Position numbers and translations under genes: made by a program
Source of the DNA: Desulfurococcales archaeon
GTDB lineage: Archaea > Thermoproteota > Thermoprotei_A > Sulfolobales > NBVN01
Assembly: GCA_027083115.1 (NCBI GenBank)
Contig: JALWQN010000006.1
Span: 1-26,060, forward strand
Direction of reading: 5' to 3'
Length of the DNA stretch: 26,060 nucleotides
In this document: piece by piece, positions 8,864 to 16,254 of the stretch
Layout: each line of letters opens with the position of its first letter
How positions within the stretch are numbered: position 1 is the first letter of the stretch
The notes under the pieces: model-generated
Databases searched by the model: none
What the model was told of the DNA's origin: nothing
What the model saw: the letters and a program-made list of their open reading frames with translations, nothing else

Positions 8864-8885
8864 GTGCCTATATAAATTCGTTAAC

Positions 8886-9401
8886 CTAAGGAACTAATGA
8901 TTTTTCTTTTTCGAACTTGATTAATTGTTGAGAGATATTGTCGTAATCGTCTTTATTTAACTTGGTAGTTATTACGTAAATATTATAAGGTCTGGGTTCG
9001 TTAATCAGTAAAGCATGGATGACTTTCCTTGTTGAAATCGTTAAGTTAAGTTTTAGTGAGTCCTTTAACTCAAAGAACCTTGCCTCATACGATTCTTTGT
9101 TAGGTTCAGGTATCCCTTCCTCAACATCAACTAAATAATCAATTATTATGTAGTGATAACTTACCTTTCCATTACTTGAGAGCTCAATATATTCAGTTAT
9201 GGATAATGGTCTCAAACCCAGAGCTTTTAGCCCGGTTTCTTCAAGGAGCTCCCTTATTACTGCTTTCTCAAGTTTCTCTCCTTTCTCAACATGCCCTCCC
9301 GGGATAGCCCATCTACCTGCTGAAGGATCAAACCTTCTCCTAACTAAAAGTATCTTGTTCTCCTTCATTACAACTGCTCCTACAGCCACCTTAGGCCACA
9401 T
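8886..9401 (-). CDS. Nudix hydrolase
   Basis: This 171-aa protein has a complete Nudix box, GX5EX7REUXEEXGU, at residues 36-58 (G36, E42, R50, E51, E54, E55, G57). It should hydrolyse a nucleoside diphosphate linked to another group, with Mg2+ or Mn2+. The GRWAIPGGHVEKGE context resembles MutT/ADP-ribose pyrophosphatase-like sanitising or ADP-sugar enzymes, and the residues after about 130 form a charged extension with no recognised motif. The substrate cannot be assigned. Start ATG 9401 matches where the domain begins (MWPKVAVGAVV). It is divergent from the threonine-synthase-like gene, with 88 bases between. Confidence 0.9.
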   Translation of the reverse strand: MWPKVAVGAVVMKENKILLVRRRFDPSAGRWAIPGGHVEKGEKLEKAVIRELLEETGLKALGLRPLSITEYIELSSNGKVSYHYIIIDYLVDVEEGIPEPNKESYEARFFELKDSLKLNLTISTRKVIHALLINEPRPYNIYVITTKLNKDDYDNISQQLIKFEKEKSLVP

Positions 9402-9429
9402 ACCTTAGACCTGTAATATCCTTTGCCAA

Positions 9430-9457
9430 TACTTCATAAATCTTAATCTATAAAGTA
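9430..9457. promoter_or_regulatory. Imperfect inverted repeat in the divergent Nudix/regulator promoter
   Basis: TACTTCATA (9430-9438) and TATAAAGTA (9449-9457) form an inverted repeat matching at 8 of 9 positions with a 10-base spacer. It lies where the TATA elements of both divergent genes would fall. A winged-helix dimer could bind such a site, so it is a candidate autoregulatory operator for the downstream regulator. The half-site sequence TACTTCA recurs (as TGAAGTA) at 10822-10828, just before the ECF transporter genes. Confidence 0.3.
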
Positions 9458-9489
9458 AGGAACATGATAAAAACAATAGGGCCGGAAAT

Positions 9490-10812
9490 TTGAATATACT
9501 TAAGTGCGTTAGGTGCGGCGAAGAAATACATGATCTTAAGCCAGTGGTTTCGTGCCCCAAGTGCGGTGGGTTCCTAATACCGCATACTACAGAAAAACCT
9601 AGGAAAAAGCCCGGTATGGGTGTTTGGATATGGAAAGAAGCTCTATTCTCAGGGTTATCAAGAAATACAGTTTCTTTAGGTGAAGGGAGCACTCCCTTAC
9701 TTAAGGCCAAAAAAATAGGCAGGAAGTTTAAAGTAAATAATTTAATGCTGAAAGTGGAGTCAAGAAATCCTACAGGCACATTCATAGATAGAGGTTCCGC
9801 AACCTTAGTTAGTATTGCTAAATATTTTGGAATAGGTTCGCTTGCTGTAGCAGCCGTCGATGACTTAGGTATTTCTTTAGCTCTTTATGCAAGGCGAGCA
9901 GACCTAAGAACGAAAGTATACATGCCTTTGAGCACCTTAGCATCTAAGGTTGCTAAAGCACTGCTTATTGCAGACAATGTAGTTCTAACTAAGGACTTCA
10001 GGGAATCTGTGACTAAAGCAGAAAAATTTAGTGAGCAAACAGGATCTTATATTGTCATGCCAAGTAATCCTTACTTACTTGATGGCTATAGAACCATAGC
10101 TTACGAAATAGTTACTGCTCTACCTAAAGAGAAGTTAGTTAACTCAACAGTGCTTGTGCCAGTGGGGAATGGGGGTCTTTTAACAGCGCTATGGAGTGCT
10201 TTCTCGGACTTAGGGATCAGGGTTAGATATGTTGGAATTACTGGTTGTGAAGAAACCCCACTTATTAAGGATATTTATGTATCATCTCCTATATTTAAGG
10301 ACTTAATTATTAAGATAATTACGGAGTCAGGTGGAGAAATAATCCCGGTATGTGAGGATGAATCCATTAGCTCAATGCATGAGCTATTAACTCGGGAAGG
10401 ATTATTTGTAGGTGCTGTTGGTGCTTCGAGCTTAGCTGCTTTAGGGAAACTGAGTAAGAATAGTGATACAGTGATCGCTATATTATCTGGGGATGGACAA
10501 CCCGATAGTGTAGTGATAAGTAAATTACTTGAGCTACGGAAAACTAAAGCATTAGGTTTAACCAGTCTTAAGGAAACTAAGTCCAGAATTCTGGAGGTTA
10601 TTGCTTTAAAAGGACCGATACATCCTTACGCTATATGGAAAACGCTTAAGCAGGAATACTCGCAAAATATTACCTTAAGAGGTATTTATCAGCATGTTAA
10701 GGATCTCCAGGAGGCAGGCTATATTTACGTTTCAGGAAAGGCTTTAATCGGAGGGAAAGAGAGGAAGCTTTACTCGATTACACCAAAGGCTATAGATATT
10801 TTAAGGCTCTAG
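9490..10812 (+). CDS. Threonine synthase-like pseudoenzyme fused to a winged-helix domain (putative regulator)
   Basis: This 440-aa protein opens with a zinc ribbon (C6, C9, C22, C25), as in archaeal threonine synthases, then a fold-type II PLP-enzyme domain with LGEGSTPL and NPTGTFIDRG at 93-102. In active enzymes the last motif reads NPTGSFKDRG and the Lys forms the PLP Schiff base; here residue 99 is Ile (ATA, 9784-9786). The SxGN motif is also lost (AAVDDLGIS, 121-129), while the phosphate-binding loop VGNGG (225-229) is kept. Residues from about 363 to the end form a PadR/ArsR-like winged helix (HPYAIWKTLK, GIYQHVKDLQEAGYI, then Y-ITPKA). It is therefore probably a ligand-sensing transcription factor rather than an enzyme. 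The start is TTG 9490 with no strong Shine-Dalgarno site. It sits 71 bases before an ECF transporter, its likely target. The domain calls are firm; the regulatory role is inferred. Confidence 0.85.
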   Translation: MNILKCVRCGEEIHDLKPVVSCPKCGGFLIPHTTEKPRKKPGMGVWIWKEALFSGLSRNTVSLGEGSTPLLKAKKIGRKFKVNNLMLKVESRNPTGTFIDRGSATLVSIAKYFGIGSLAVAAVDDLGISLALYARRADLRTKVYMPLSTLASKVAKALLIADNVVLTKDFRESVTKAEKFSEQTGSYIVMPSNPYLLDGYRTIAYEIVTALPKEKLVNSTVLVPVGNGGLLTALWSAFSDLGIRVRYVGITGCEETPLIKDIYVSSPIFKDLIIKIITESGGEIIPVCEDESISSMHELLTREGLFVGAVGASSLAALGKLSKNSDTVIAILSGDGQPDSVVISKLLELRKTKALGLTSLKETKSRILEVIALKGPIHPYAIWKTLKQEYSQNITLRGIYQHVKDLQEAGYIYVSGKALIGGKERKLYSITPKAIDILRL

Positions 10813-10824
10813 ATTCGTTATTGA

Positions 10825-10834
10825 AGTATATATT
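10825..10834 (+). promoter_or_regulatory. Putative TATA box for the ECF transporter operon
   Basis: AGTATATATT lies about 50 bases before the ATG of the S component and would give a transcription start near 10855. It overlaps TGAAGTA (10822-10828), a motif shared with the inverted repeat upstream of the regulator gene, and lies between two copies of GTTATT 20 bases apart (10817-10822 and 10837-10842). No known riboswitch fold was seen in the 71-base gap. Confidence 0.4.
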
Positions 10835-10883
10835 GTAGTTATTCTTTAAGAGTCAAGTTAATGATTACGCTAAGGAGGTATTG

Positions 10884-11642
10884 ATGAAGTTCGATGTCAT
10901 TAAGGCGGCAATCTATACAGCTGCTATTTATGTAGCTACAGTTATACTTCAGGTGTCAACTCCAGCTACTGGAGGATACTTCAATCTTGGTGAGACAGCT
11001 ATTTACGTTGCTGCAGCCTTATCTGATCCTTTAACTGCTGGTGTTGCTGGAGGTGTTGGCTCGGCATTGGCTGACTTAACTACTGGGTACGGATATTATG
11101 CACCTGGGACCTTCATTATTAAGTTCACTGAGGCCTTCATTGTCTCTTTCCTAGTTCTTAAGCTAAGAAACTGGAGTGCCTTTAGAAGTAAATTAGCTTC
11201 ACTAATAACAAGCCTTATCGTAGGCTTAACAATAGCTTTAGTTGGTTATTACCAGCTTTCGGGTTTCTCTAACATATCTTCTGCCCCCATAGAGGTCTTC
11301 GGCTTCAAAATAACATCAATAGGTGCAAAAATCTACATCCCAGGGCTTTTTTGGGGGGGTTTAGGTGCTTTAGTTGCTGGCATATTAATGTATGCAATCA
11401 TATATAAAGGGAGCAAAAACCTTCATTTGGCGCTCTCAATAACTATTGGTGGGTCCTTGATGGTTTTAGGGTACTTCCTCTACGAGTTCTTTTTTGTTAA
11501 TCCAATAATACTTAAGTCCCCTCCAATACAAGCAGCAACTGAAATACCCGTTAATTACGGGCAAGTCCTTGTAGGATTAGCTGTAGCGTTACCAATAACA
11601 TCGTTCGTTAAAGAGGCTGTCGGTAGTGAATCTTCAGCTTGA
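10884..11642 (+). CDS. ECF transporter substrate-specific (S) component
   Basis: This 252-aa hydrophobic protein with about six membrane segments is the ligand-binding membrane component of an energy-coupling-factor importer. The pattern FNLGETAIYVAAAL, then GVAGGVGSALADL, then GYYAPGTFIIKF is characteristic of the riboflavin/HmpT/DUF1393-like S-component group, which carries vitamins or their precursors. The ligand itself (riboflavin, thiamine precursor, pyridoxine or another) cannot be told from sequence. ATG 10884 follows a near-perfect AAGGAGGT at 10872-10879 by 4 bases. A TTG at 10881 is too close. The end overlaps the ATPase gene by 17 bases, and S, A-A and T genes together make a dedicated (group I type) ECF system. 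Confidence 0.88.
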   Translation: MKFDVIKAAIYTAAIYVATVILQVSTPATGGYFNLGETAIYVAAALSDPLTAGVAGGVGSALADLTTGYGYYAPGTFIIKFTEAFIVSFLVLKLRNWSAFRSKLASLITSLIVGLTIALVGYYQLSGFSNISSAPIEVFGFKITSIGAKIYIPGLFWGGLGALVAGILMYAIIYKGSKNLHLALSITIGGSLMVLGYFLYEFFFVNPIILKSPPIQAATEIPVNYGQVLVGLAVALPITSFVKEAVGSESSA

Positions 11643-12873
11643 TGGCGTCAGTATTTCTTTTCCTAATAATAATGTGATTAAATCAGTTGATTTATTTCTG
11701 GATGAGGGGGAAGCAATACTTATAGCTGGCCCTTCAGGCTCAGGAAAAACGACATTGCTGAGGGCTATAGCTGGGGTAATTCCTGGAGTTTATGAAGGGA
11801 AAGTTGATGGAGTTATAGAGCCAGAACTCCGTGTAAGGAAGTCTTCAGTGGCTTACCTCCTTCAGGAACCTTGGTACGGTATAGCAACTCCATACGTATG
11901 GTCGGAGGTGGCTACCTTTACTGACTTAAAAAAGCTGAATGAAATTCAGGAGGCCTTGAAAGAGTACGGGCTTAGTGAACTTCTCCACAGGACAACATAT
12001 ACATTAAGTGCTGGGGAACTACAGAGACTAGCTATTATGGTGGCTCGTCATTCTCGGAAAAAGATACTTCTTATGGATGAGCCTGTCTCTCACTTAGATC
12101 CTGACAACTCGGGTAAGGTAAGGGAGTCTGTAAGGAGATTTATCGATGAAGGTAACTCAGCAATTATTGTGGATCATTTGCCTTACCTGTGGGACGGCAT
12201 TGTTTCGAAGGCCTACATCATCAAGAATGGGGCAATAAGAGAATATGATGGGAGCCTTTATGCACCCTATGTCAAAAAAATAAACAATATGGTTCCCCCT
12301 CAGGGAGGAAAGGAAGAAGTCCTTAAAGTACGTATTAAGCAATATAAACATCCGGGCTCCCAAAAAACAATACTTCACAATGTTAACATAGCGCTACATA
12401 GGGGGGAGATATTAACGGTTTTAGGCCCTTCAGGGGCAGGTAAGACAACCTTGCTTAAGATTATTGCTTCTGCACCGATTATTCCTAGGAAAGGTATTGA
12501 CATATCCATAAGGGGTGACCTGCTTTATATACCGGATAACCCGTTGCTGTATTATACAGAACCAACATTGCTTAAGGAGGTTAAGGATAAAGGAATGAAG
12601 TATTTAAGATTGTTCGGCCTTTCAGACTCAGCAACAACCCCCATAGGAAGACTAAGTACTGGAGAAAGAAGGAGAGGTGCTTTGGCTTCTGCTCTAGTCA
12701 GAAAGTCCTCAGTGATATTAATGGACGAACCAACTATTGGTTTAGATCCCATAAATAAGGCCAAAGTCATGGAGGCCTTAGTTAAGGTTGCTGAGGAAGG
12801 AGTCGGTTTCTTAATAGCAACGCACGATAGGGATTTGCTCAAAATCTCTAATAGGGTGTACTATCTTGAGTAA
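11626..12873 (+). CDS. ECF transporter ATPase, two ABC domains fused (EcfA1-A2-like)
   Basis: This 415-aa protein contains two complete but compact ABC ATPase domains. Domain 1 has Walker A GPSGSGKT (35-42), Q-loop YLLQEP, signature LSAGE (about 127), Walker B ILLMDEP and switch His in VDH. Domain 2 has Walker A GPSGAGKT (about 267), signature LSTGE (about 343), Walker B VILMDEP and His in ATHDRD. Domain 2 is short (about 170-190 residues), and where a Q-loop glutamine is expected it reads YIPDNP, so that residue seems replaced. The pair energises uptake through the neighbouring S and T proteins. The start is GTG 11626 inside the end of the S gene, with GAGG about 9 bases upstream. Confidence 0.88.
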   Translation: MNLQLDGVSISFPNNNVIKSVDLFLDEGEAILIAGPSGSGKTTLLRAIAGVIPGVYEGKVDGVIEPELRVRKSSVAYLLQEPWYGIATPYVWSEVATFTDLKKLNEIQEALKEYGLSELLHRTTYTLSAGELQRLAIMVARHSRKKILLMDEPVSHLDPDNSGKVRESVRRFIDEGNSAIIVDHLPYLWDGIVSKAYIIKNGAIREYDGSLYAPYVKKINNMVPPQGGKEEVLKVRIKQYKHPGSQKTILHNVNIALHRGEILTVLGPSGAGKTTLLKIIASAPIIPRKGIDISIRGDLLYIPDNPLLYYTEPTLLKEVKDKGMKYLRLFGLSDSATTPIGRLSTGERRRGALASALVRKSSVILMDEPTIGLDPINKAKVMEALVKVAEEGVGFLIATHDRDLLKISNRVYYLE

Positions 12874-13588
12874 TTTAAGATCTTTCAGAAACCTACTTAC
12901 ACTAGCTACCGAATTAATTTACAGATCCGTCTTCATAGGCGATGATACGAAGAGTAGGCACGTAAGCTCAGTTATTTACTTAGCTATAGCGGTAACCGAA
13001 ATAGCGATTGCGAGGGAGGGAATCATAGGAATAATTCTGGCATTGTGTATACTAATGGCACACTCTTTAATTCAGGGAATGATTAGAGGACTTGAGTACG
13101 CTATTATTTTATCCCTAATACCAGCAACTTGGTATTTCTTAACGACGCTTCCTTTTACAGGTTCTTTACTTCAGTCAACTGAAATTTCATTAAGGGTCCT
13201 GGTTGTTACAGCATCATTAACGGCGTTTCTACAGAGAATTAACCCTATGGAACTTGCGTATCTAGGGGAGAAGCTAGGTATCAAAGAAAGTTCATTATAT
13301 ATGCCTTTATTCTGGAAAATAACTCCACACCTAATGAAAGATTCTGAGGCTGCCTTAATGATTTCTTCATTAAAGAAGGAGAAGCTATGGAAGGGTCTAG
13401 CAATAAGTTTTGTTGCTTTAGAGGAATACAATCGCTATTATAATGAGGGTTTACTGATTAAGAAGCAGTCATTCAAGCCCGTGTTCTGGTATAGTCTAAA
13501 ACAAACCTTAATTAATATTGGAATATTAGTTTTTTCTTTAGCTGTGCTTAGGATTTTGTCACTTAATACTTGGATACATGTTATGTAA
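12866..13588 (+). CDS. ECF transporter transmembrane coupling (T) component
   Basis: This 240-aa membrane protein has about five hydrophobic segments and follows the ATPase gene with an 8-base overlap (TTG 12866; AGGGTG at 12853-12858, spacing 7). By position and topology it is EcfT, which couples ATP hydrolysis to toppling of the S component. The cytoplasmic region from about 140 to 190, with FLQRINPMELA and a Pro-His pair before a charged helix, matches the family outline. The Ala-Arg-Gly/Ser coupling motifs usual in EcfT are not evident: the equivalent stretch reads ALMISSLKKEKLW. It is therefore a divergent member, identified partly from context. Confidence 0.75.
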   Translation: MSNLRSFRNLLTLATELIYRSVFIGDDTKSRHVSSVIYLAIAVTEIAIAREGIIGIILALCILMAHSLIQGMIRGLEYAIILSLIPATWYFLTTLPFTGSLLQSTEISLRVLVVTASLTAFLQRINPMELAYLGEKLGIKESSLYMPLFWKITPHLMKDSEAALMISSLKKEKLWKGLAISFVALEEYNRYYNEGLLIKKQSFKPVFWYSLKQTLINIGILVFSLAVLRILSLNTWIHVM

Positions 13589-13635
13589 CAAACCTAATTA
13601 ATTGTGCTTAATTACTTTATTAGGTGGTGCTTAAC

Positions 13636-14022
13636 TTGATTGAAGAAGGTGCTGAGTTTGAGAAGACTTTCGAAACAGGGCCTGCGCATTCAGCCAAACA
13701 TTTAGGTTCTGGCAGTGTTAATGTGCTCTCAACTCCCTCCATGATCCTATTCATGGAGGAGGTCTGCAGGATATTTGCTGATAGCAGGCTTGATGAGAAC
13801 CAAACCACTGTAGGTATTCATGTAGATGTTTACCATGTAAAGGCGTGTCCTGTTGGTGTTAGCATTAAGGTGAAAGCTAAAGTACTGAGGGTCAATAAAA
13901 GAAGAATAGTTTTTTGGGTTGAAGCTTGGAGAGAAAATGAATTAATAGGTTATGGCTTGCATGAGAGATACATAATTAATAAAGAAGCATTCCTTAATAA
14001 ACTGGAGGTCACTAAAGGATGA
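13636..14022 (+). CDS. FlK-like acyl-CoA thioesterase (hotdog fold)
   Basis: This 128-aa protein resembles fluoroacetyl-CoA thioesterase FlK and its wider family. The conserved core VLSTPSMILFMEE is present, followed by TTVGIHVDVYHVKACPVG and GYGLHERYII. T33, E41 and H67 keep exactly the spacing of the FlK catalytic triad (Thr42, Glu50, His76), so hydrolysis of a small acyl-CoA is likely; there is no reason to assume fluoroacetyl-CoA. TTG 13636 is preferred because AGGTGGTG at 13622-13629 precedes it by 6 bases; two GTG codons at 13624 and 13627 are within that site. The stop overlaps the start of the creatininase-family gene as ATGA, so they are probably co-translated. It may be co-transcribed with the ECF genes 47 bases upstream. 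Confidence 0.82.
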   Translation: MIEEGAEFEKTFETGPAHSAKHLGSGSVNVLSTPSMILFMEEVCRIFADSRLDENQTTVGIHVDVYHVKACPVGVSIKVKAKVLRVNKRRIVFWVEAWRENELIGYGLHERYIINKEAFLNKLEVTKG

Positions 14023-14738
14023 TTTATAGGTGGGAAGAACTAACTGGAAAAGAGTTTGAGTTATTGAAGCCAGAAATAGCAATCCTTCCGGTAGGTACTA
14101 TAGAGAGGCATGGAGATCACTTACCCTTAGGCACAGATAATATTGTACCTTCTTGGATAGCAGAAAAAGTCGCAGAAGGTTTAGGCACGGATGTTATAAT
14201 CCTACCTAAAATAAGTTATGGGGTGACTGCAACACTAGCTAAGTTTCCCGGCTCAATTAATATTCCTTCGGAAGTGTTTATGCATTACGTGAAGCACGTG
14301 TTACTTGAGGTGTTCAGGAATGGAGTGAAATATTTGGTAATATTGAATGGGCATGGTGGGAACACTAGGGAACTGCAGGTCATTGCTAAGGAAGTTAGTT
14401 CCTCCACAAACCTCTCAATACTCATTATAGATTGGTGGAGGGACGTGGCTCAGCAGAAGAGGCATGAGATATTTCAGTATCCGGGTCATGCAGGAGAGGA
14501 CGAGACCTCGGCAATTATGGCTATAAGGCCAGAGCTAGTTAAGATGGAGTACGCGAAGGATCACATGATGCCTTATCCAGCACTAAAAATATATTCCAAG
14601 AAAATTGAGAATGAGTTGTTTCCAGAGGCTGTTAACGGTAAGGCAACATTAGCGACGCCAGAGAAAGGTAAGGAATATATGGTGGCAGTTGTTAATGAAA
14701 TTATTAAAGCCATAAAGGAATTCCTGAGTAAGGTATAA
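14019..14738 (+). CDS. Creatininase-family amidohydrolase (possible ArfB)
   Basis: This 239-aa metal-dependent hydrolase of the creatininase superfamily has the metal ligands in GTIERHGDHLPLGTD (E29, H31, D40), NGHGGN (H112) and GHAGEDETS (E160 or E162). The archaeal family includes ArfB, the formylamide hydrolase that follows GTP cyclohydrolase III in riboflavin and F420 synthesis; an ArfC-like reductase gene lies in the same window at 19752-20465. Other members are creatininases and mycofactocin MftE, so the identity is uncertain. ATG 14019 overlaps the thioesterase stop (ATGA). The end is followed after 16 bases by the tyrosyl-tRNA synthetase gene on the same strand. Confidence 0.87.
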   Translation: MIYRWEELTGKEFELLKPEIAILPVGTIERHGDHLPLGTDNIVPSWIAEKVAEGLGTDVIILPKISYGVTATLAKFPGSINIPSEVFMHYVKHVLLEVFRNGVKYLVILNGHGGNTRELQVIAKEVSSSTNLSILIIDWWRDVAQQKRHEIFQYPGHAGEDETSAIMAIRPELVKMEYAKDHMMPYPALKIYSKKIENELFPEAVNGKATLATPEKGKEYMVAVVNEIIKAIKEFLSKV

Positions 14739-14754
14739 CTCCTGGGGTTGGGTC

Positions 14755-15834
14755 TTGGACTTAGAAGGCAAGCTAAATTTAATTCTTGATGGTGTTGAGG
14801 AAGTAGTTACTAAAGAGGAACTTTTAAATCTATTAAATACTGGTGGGGGTTCAGGATACCTAGGATTTGAGCCTAGTGGAATATTTCATATAGGTTGGTT
14901 AGTGTGGGCCTACAAATTCAGGGACTTAGTTAATGCAGGAATTAAGATGTATCTGCTTGCAGCAACATGGCATGCTTGGATAAATGATAAGCTAGGAGGA
15001 AATAAAGAACTAATTCGTAAGGCAGTAGAACACGTTAAGGTGGTTCTGGATTCATTAGGTATTGAAGGCAAATACAACTTAGTCTATGCTGAAGACCTAG
15101 CTAGAGAGATCAGTTACTGGGATAAGTTATTGAGGGCAGCTAAGTCAGTAAGTCTTGCTAGGGTTAAGAGGGCATTAACTATTATGGGAAGAAAGGAGGA
15201 TGAAGGGGAAACTGATTTCTCAAAATTGATTTATCCCTTAATGCAGGTAACAGATATTAATTATTTAAATGTTGATATCGCTCTCGGGGGCATGGATCAA
15301 AGAAAGGCTCACATGCTACAGAGAGACATTTCTGAGAAACTTGGGTGGAAAAAAGTTATAGCTATTCATACTCCGTTATTACCTTCACTTCAAATGAAGG
15401 GAAGGATGGATTCATCAACACTAAAGAAAGACATGAGTTTATCTGAGTTCAAAATGAGTAAATCTAGACCCGAATCTGCGGTGTTGATAATAGATAGTGA
15501 TGCAGAAATAAGAACTAAAATACGGAAAGCATACTGTCCTGCAAGAGTTATTGAGGATAATCCAGTGATAGCCATAGCCAAGAATATTTTATTTAGAGCG
15601 CCGATCAAAGAGTTCGTAATCGAAAGACCTGAGAAATATGGAGGAAGGTTAGTGTTTGATAATTACTTAGAACTTGAAAGGCTTTACGTTAATGGAGAAG
15701 TACATCCTTTAGACCTTAAGAATGCTGTCGCTGAGCATTTAATAGATATTATACGGCCAATTAGAGAGAGGATATTGAGAGACCCGGAACTCTTAGATAC
15801 AGTAGGCACTATCCTTAAGTCCATAACCCGCTAA
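14755..15834 (+). CDS. tyrS: Tyrosyl-tRNA synthetase (archaeal type)
   Basis: This class I synthetase (359 aa) charges tRNA-Tyr. YLGFEPSG and FHIGW (the HIGH motif) lie in the first 55 residues, the tyrosine-pocket segments include YPLMQVTDINYL and ALGGMDQRKAHML, and KMSKS is at 233-237. A roughly 20-residue insert before KMSKS (GRMDSS to FKMSKS) and the RKAYCPARVIEDNP segment after it are typical of archaeal TyrRS and argue against TrpRS. The start is TTG 14755 behind the G-rich stretch GGGGTTGGG. The gene is in line with the creatininase-family gene and is followed by a structured GC-rich element. Confidence 0.95.
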   Translation: MDLEGKLNLILDGVEEVVTKEELLNLLNTGGGSGYLGFEPSGIFHIGWLVWAYKFRDLVNAGIKMYLLAATWHAWINDKLGGNKELIRKAVEHVKVVLDSLGIEGKYNLVYAEDLAREISYWDKLLRAAKSVSLARVKRALTIMGRKEDEGETDFSKLIYPLMQVTDINYLNVDIALGGMDQRKAHMLQRDISEKLGWKKVIAIHTPLLPSLQMKGRMDSSTLKKDMSLSEFKMSKSRPESAVLIIDSDAEIRTKIRKAYCPARVIEDNPVIAIAKNILFRAPIKEFVIERPEKYGGRLVFDNYLELERLYVNGEVHPLDLKNAVAEHLIDIIRPIRERILRDPELLDTVGTILKSITR

Positions 15835-15849
15835 TTCAATAAAAGAATT

Positions 15850-15914
15850 AGGTGTCCACCAGGGGTGACCCTCCCCACCTCATTATCTCCCGAGACACGG
15901 GAGCTTCAGTGAGG
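15850..15914 (+). ncRNA. GC-rich structured element after tyrS (candidate small RNA or 3' UTR structure)
   Basis: In this AT-rich genome a 65-base GC-rich block lies between the convergent tyrS and a ribbon-helix-helix gene. It can form CTCCCG (15887-15892) with loop AGACA and CGGGAG (15898-15903), enclosed by CCTCA (15878-15882) and TGAGG (15910-15914). It can also form AGGTG (15850-15854) with CACCT (15876-15880) around AGGG/CCCT (15861-15872). The two outer stems share bases 15878-15880 and so exclude each other. No T-arm or anticodon arm of a tRNA is present. It could be a stable small RNA on either strand or a bidirectional 3' end structure. Confidence 0.35.
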
Positions 15915-15930
15915 CCAATAAATTATTTGC

Positions 15931-16254
15931 TTAAGGTTTATTAATTCTTCCACTTCCGTATCTTTTGCTTCTAAGCATTATTTCTGGAGACTCAAGTTCA
16001 TTAAGCCTTTTTTCAAATTCCTCGCTCTTGGAGAGAAGGTCATTAAGTAAAGACTCTAGCACGAAGATCTTACCTTTAAGGTATGTTATGTCTTCATCAT
16101 AATTCCTGATTCTCTCATTAATTAGCCCTCCAGAAGCTCTTAAATCGCCATGAAGGCCTTGCTTAATAAACATCTTTATTAAATCAGTGATTTGTATGCC
16201 CATCCCTGAGGCTAAGTCCTTAAGCTCTCCATAAATTCTCTCAGGCAACGACAA
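15931..16254 (-). CDS. Ribbon-helix-helix-like DNA-binding protein with coiled coil
   Basis: This protein of about 107 aa has an N-terminus resembling a CopG/Arc-type ribbon-helix-helix: beta-strand LSLPE, helix ERIYGELKDLASGMG, turn, helix ITDLIKMFIKQGL. A charged heptad-like region (about 50-95, RIRNYDEDITYLKGKIFVLE and following) probably forms a coiled coil for oligomerisation. The first standard start in frame is TTG at 16254, but the preceding codons read I-P-T-V-H-L (back to a TAA at 16273-16275), which completes the expected strand. The GAGGGG upstream is better spaced for an ATA codon at 16267-16269 than for the TTG, so the true start is uncertain. It is divergent from a second ribbon-helix-helix gene. 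Confidence 0.7.
   Translation of the reverse strand: MSLPERIYGELKDLASGMGIQITDLIKMFIKQGLHGDLRASGGLINERIRNYDEDITYLKGKIFVLESLLNDLLSKSEEFEKRLNELESPEIMLRSKRYGSGRINKP

Noticed and set aside
9784..9786. Lys-to-Ile change as a mere sequencing error (AAA read as ATA)
   Set aside because: It is a single-base change, but the second active-site motif (SxGN to AVDD) is also lost and a DNA-binding domain is fused, so loss of catalysis is coherent. Resequencing remains a fair check.
15850..15914. tRNA gene in the GC-rich block after tyrS
   Set aside because: There is no T-arm GTTC-A-TC, no 7-bp acceptor pairing and no anticodon arm of the right size.
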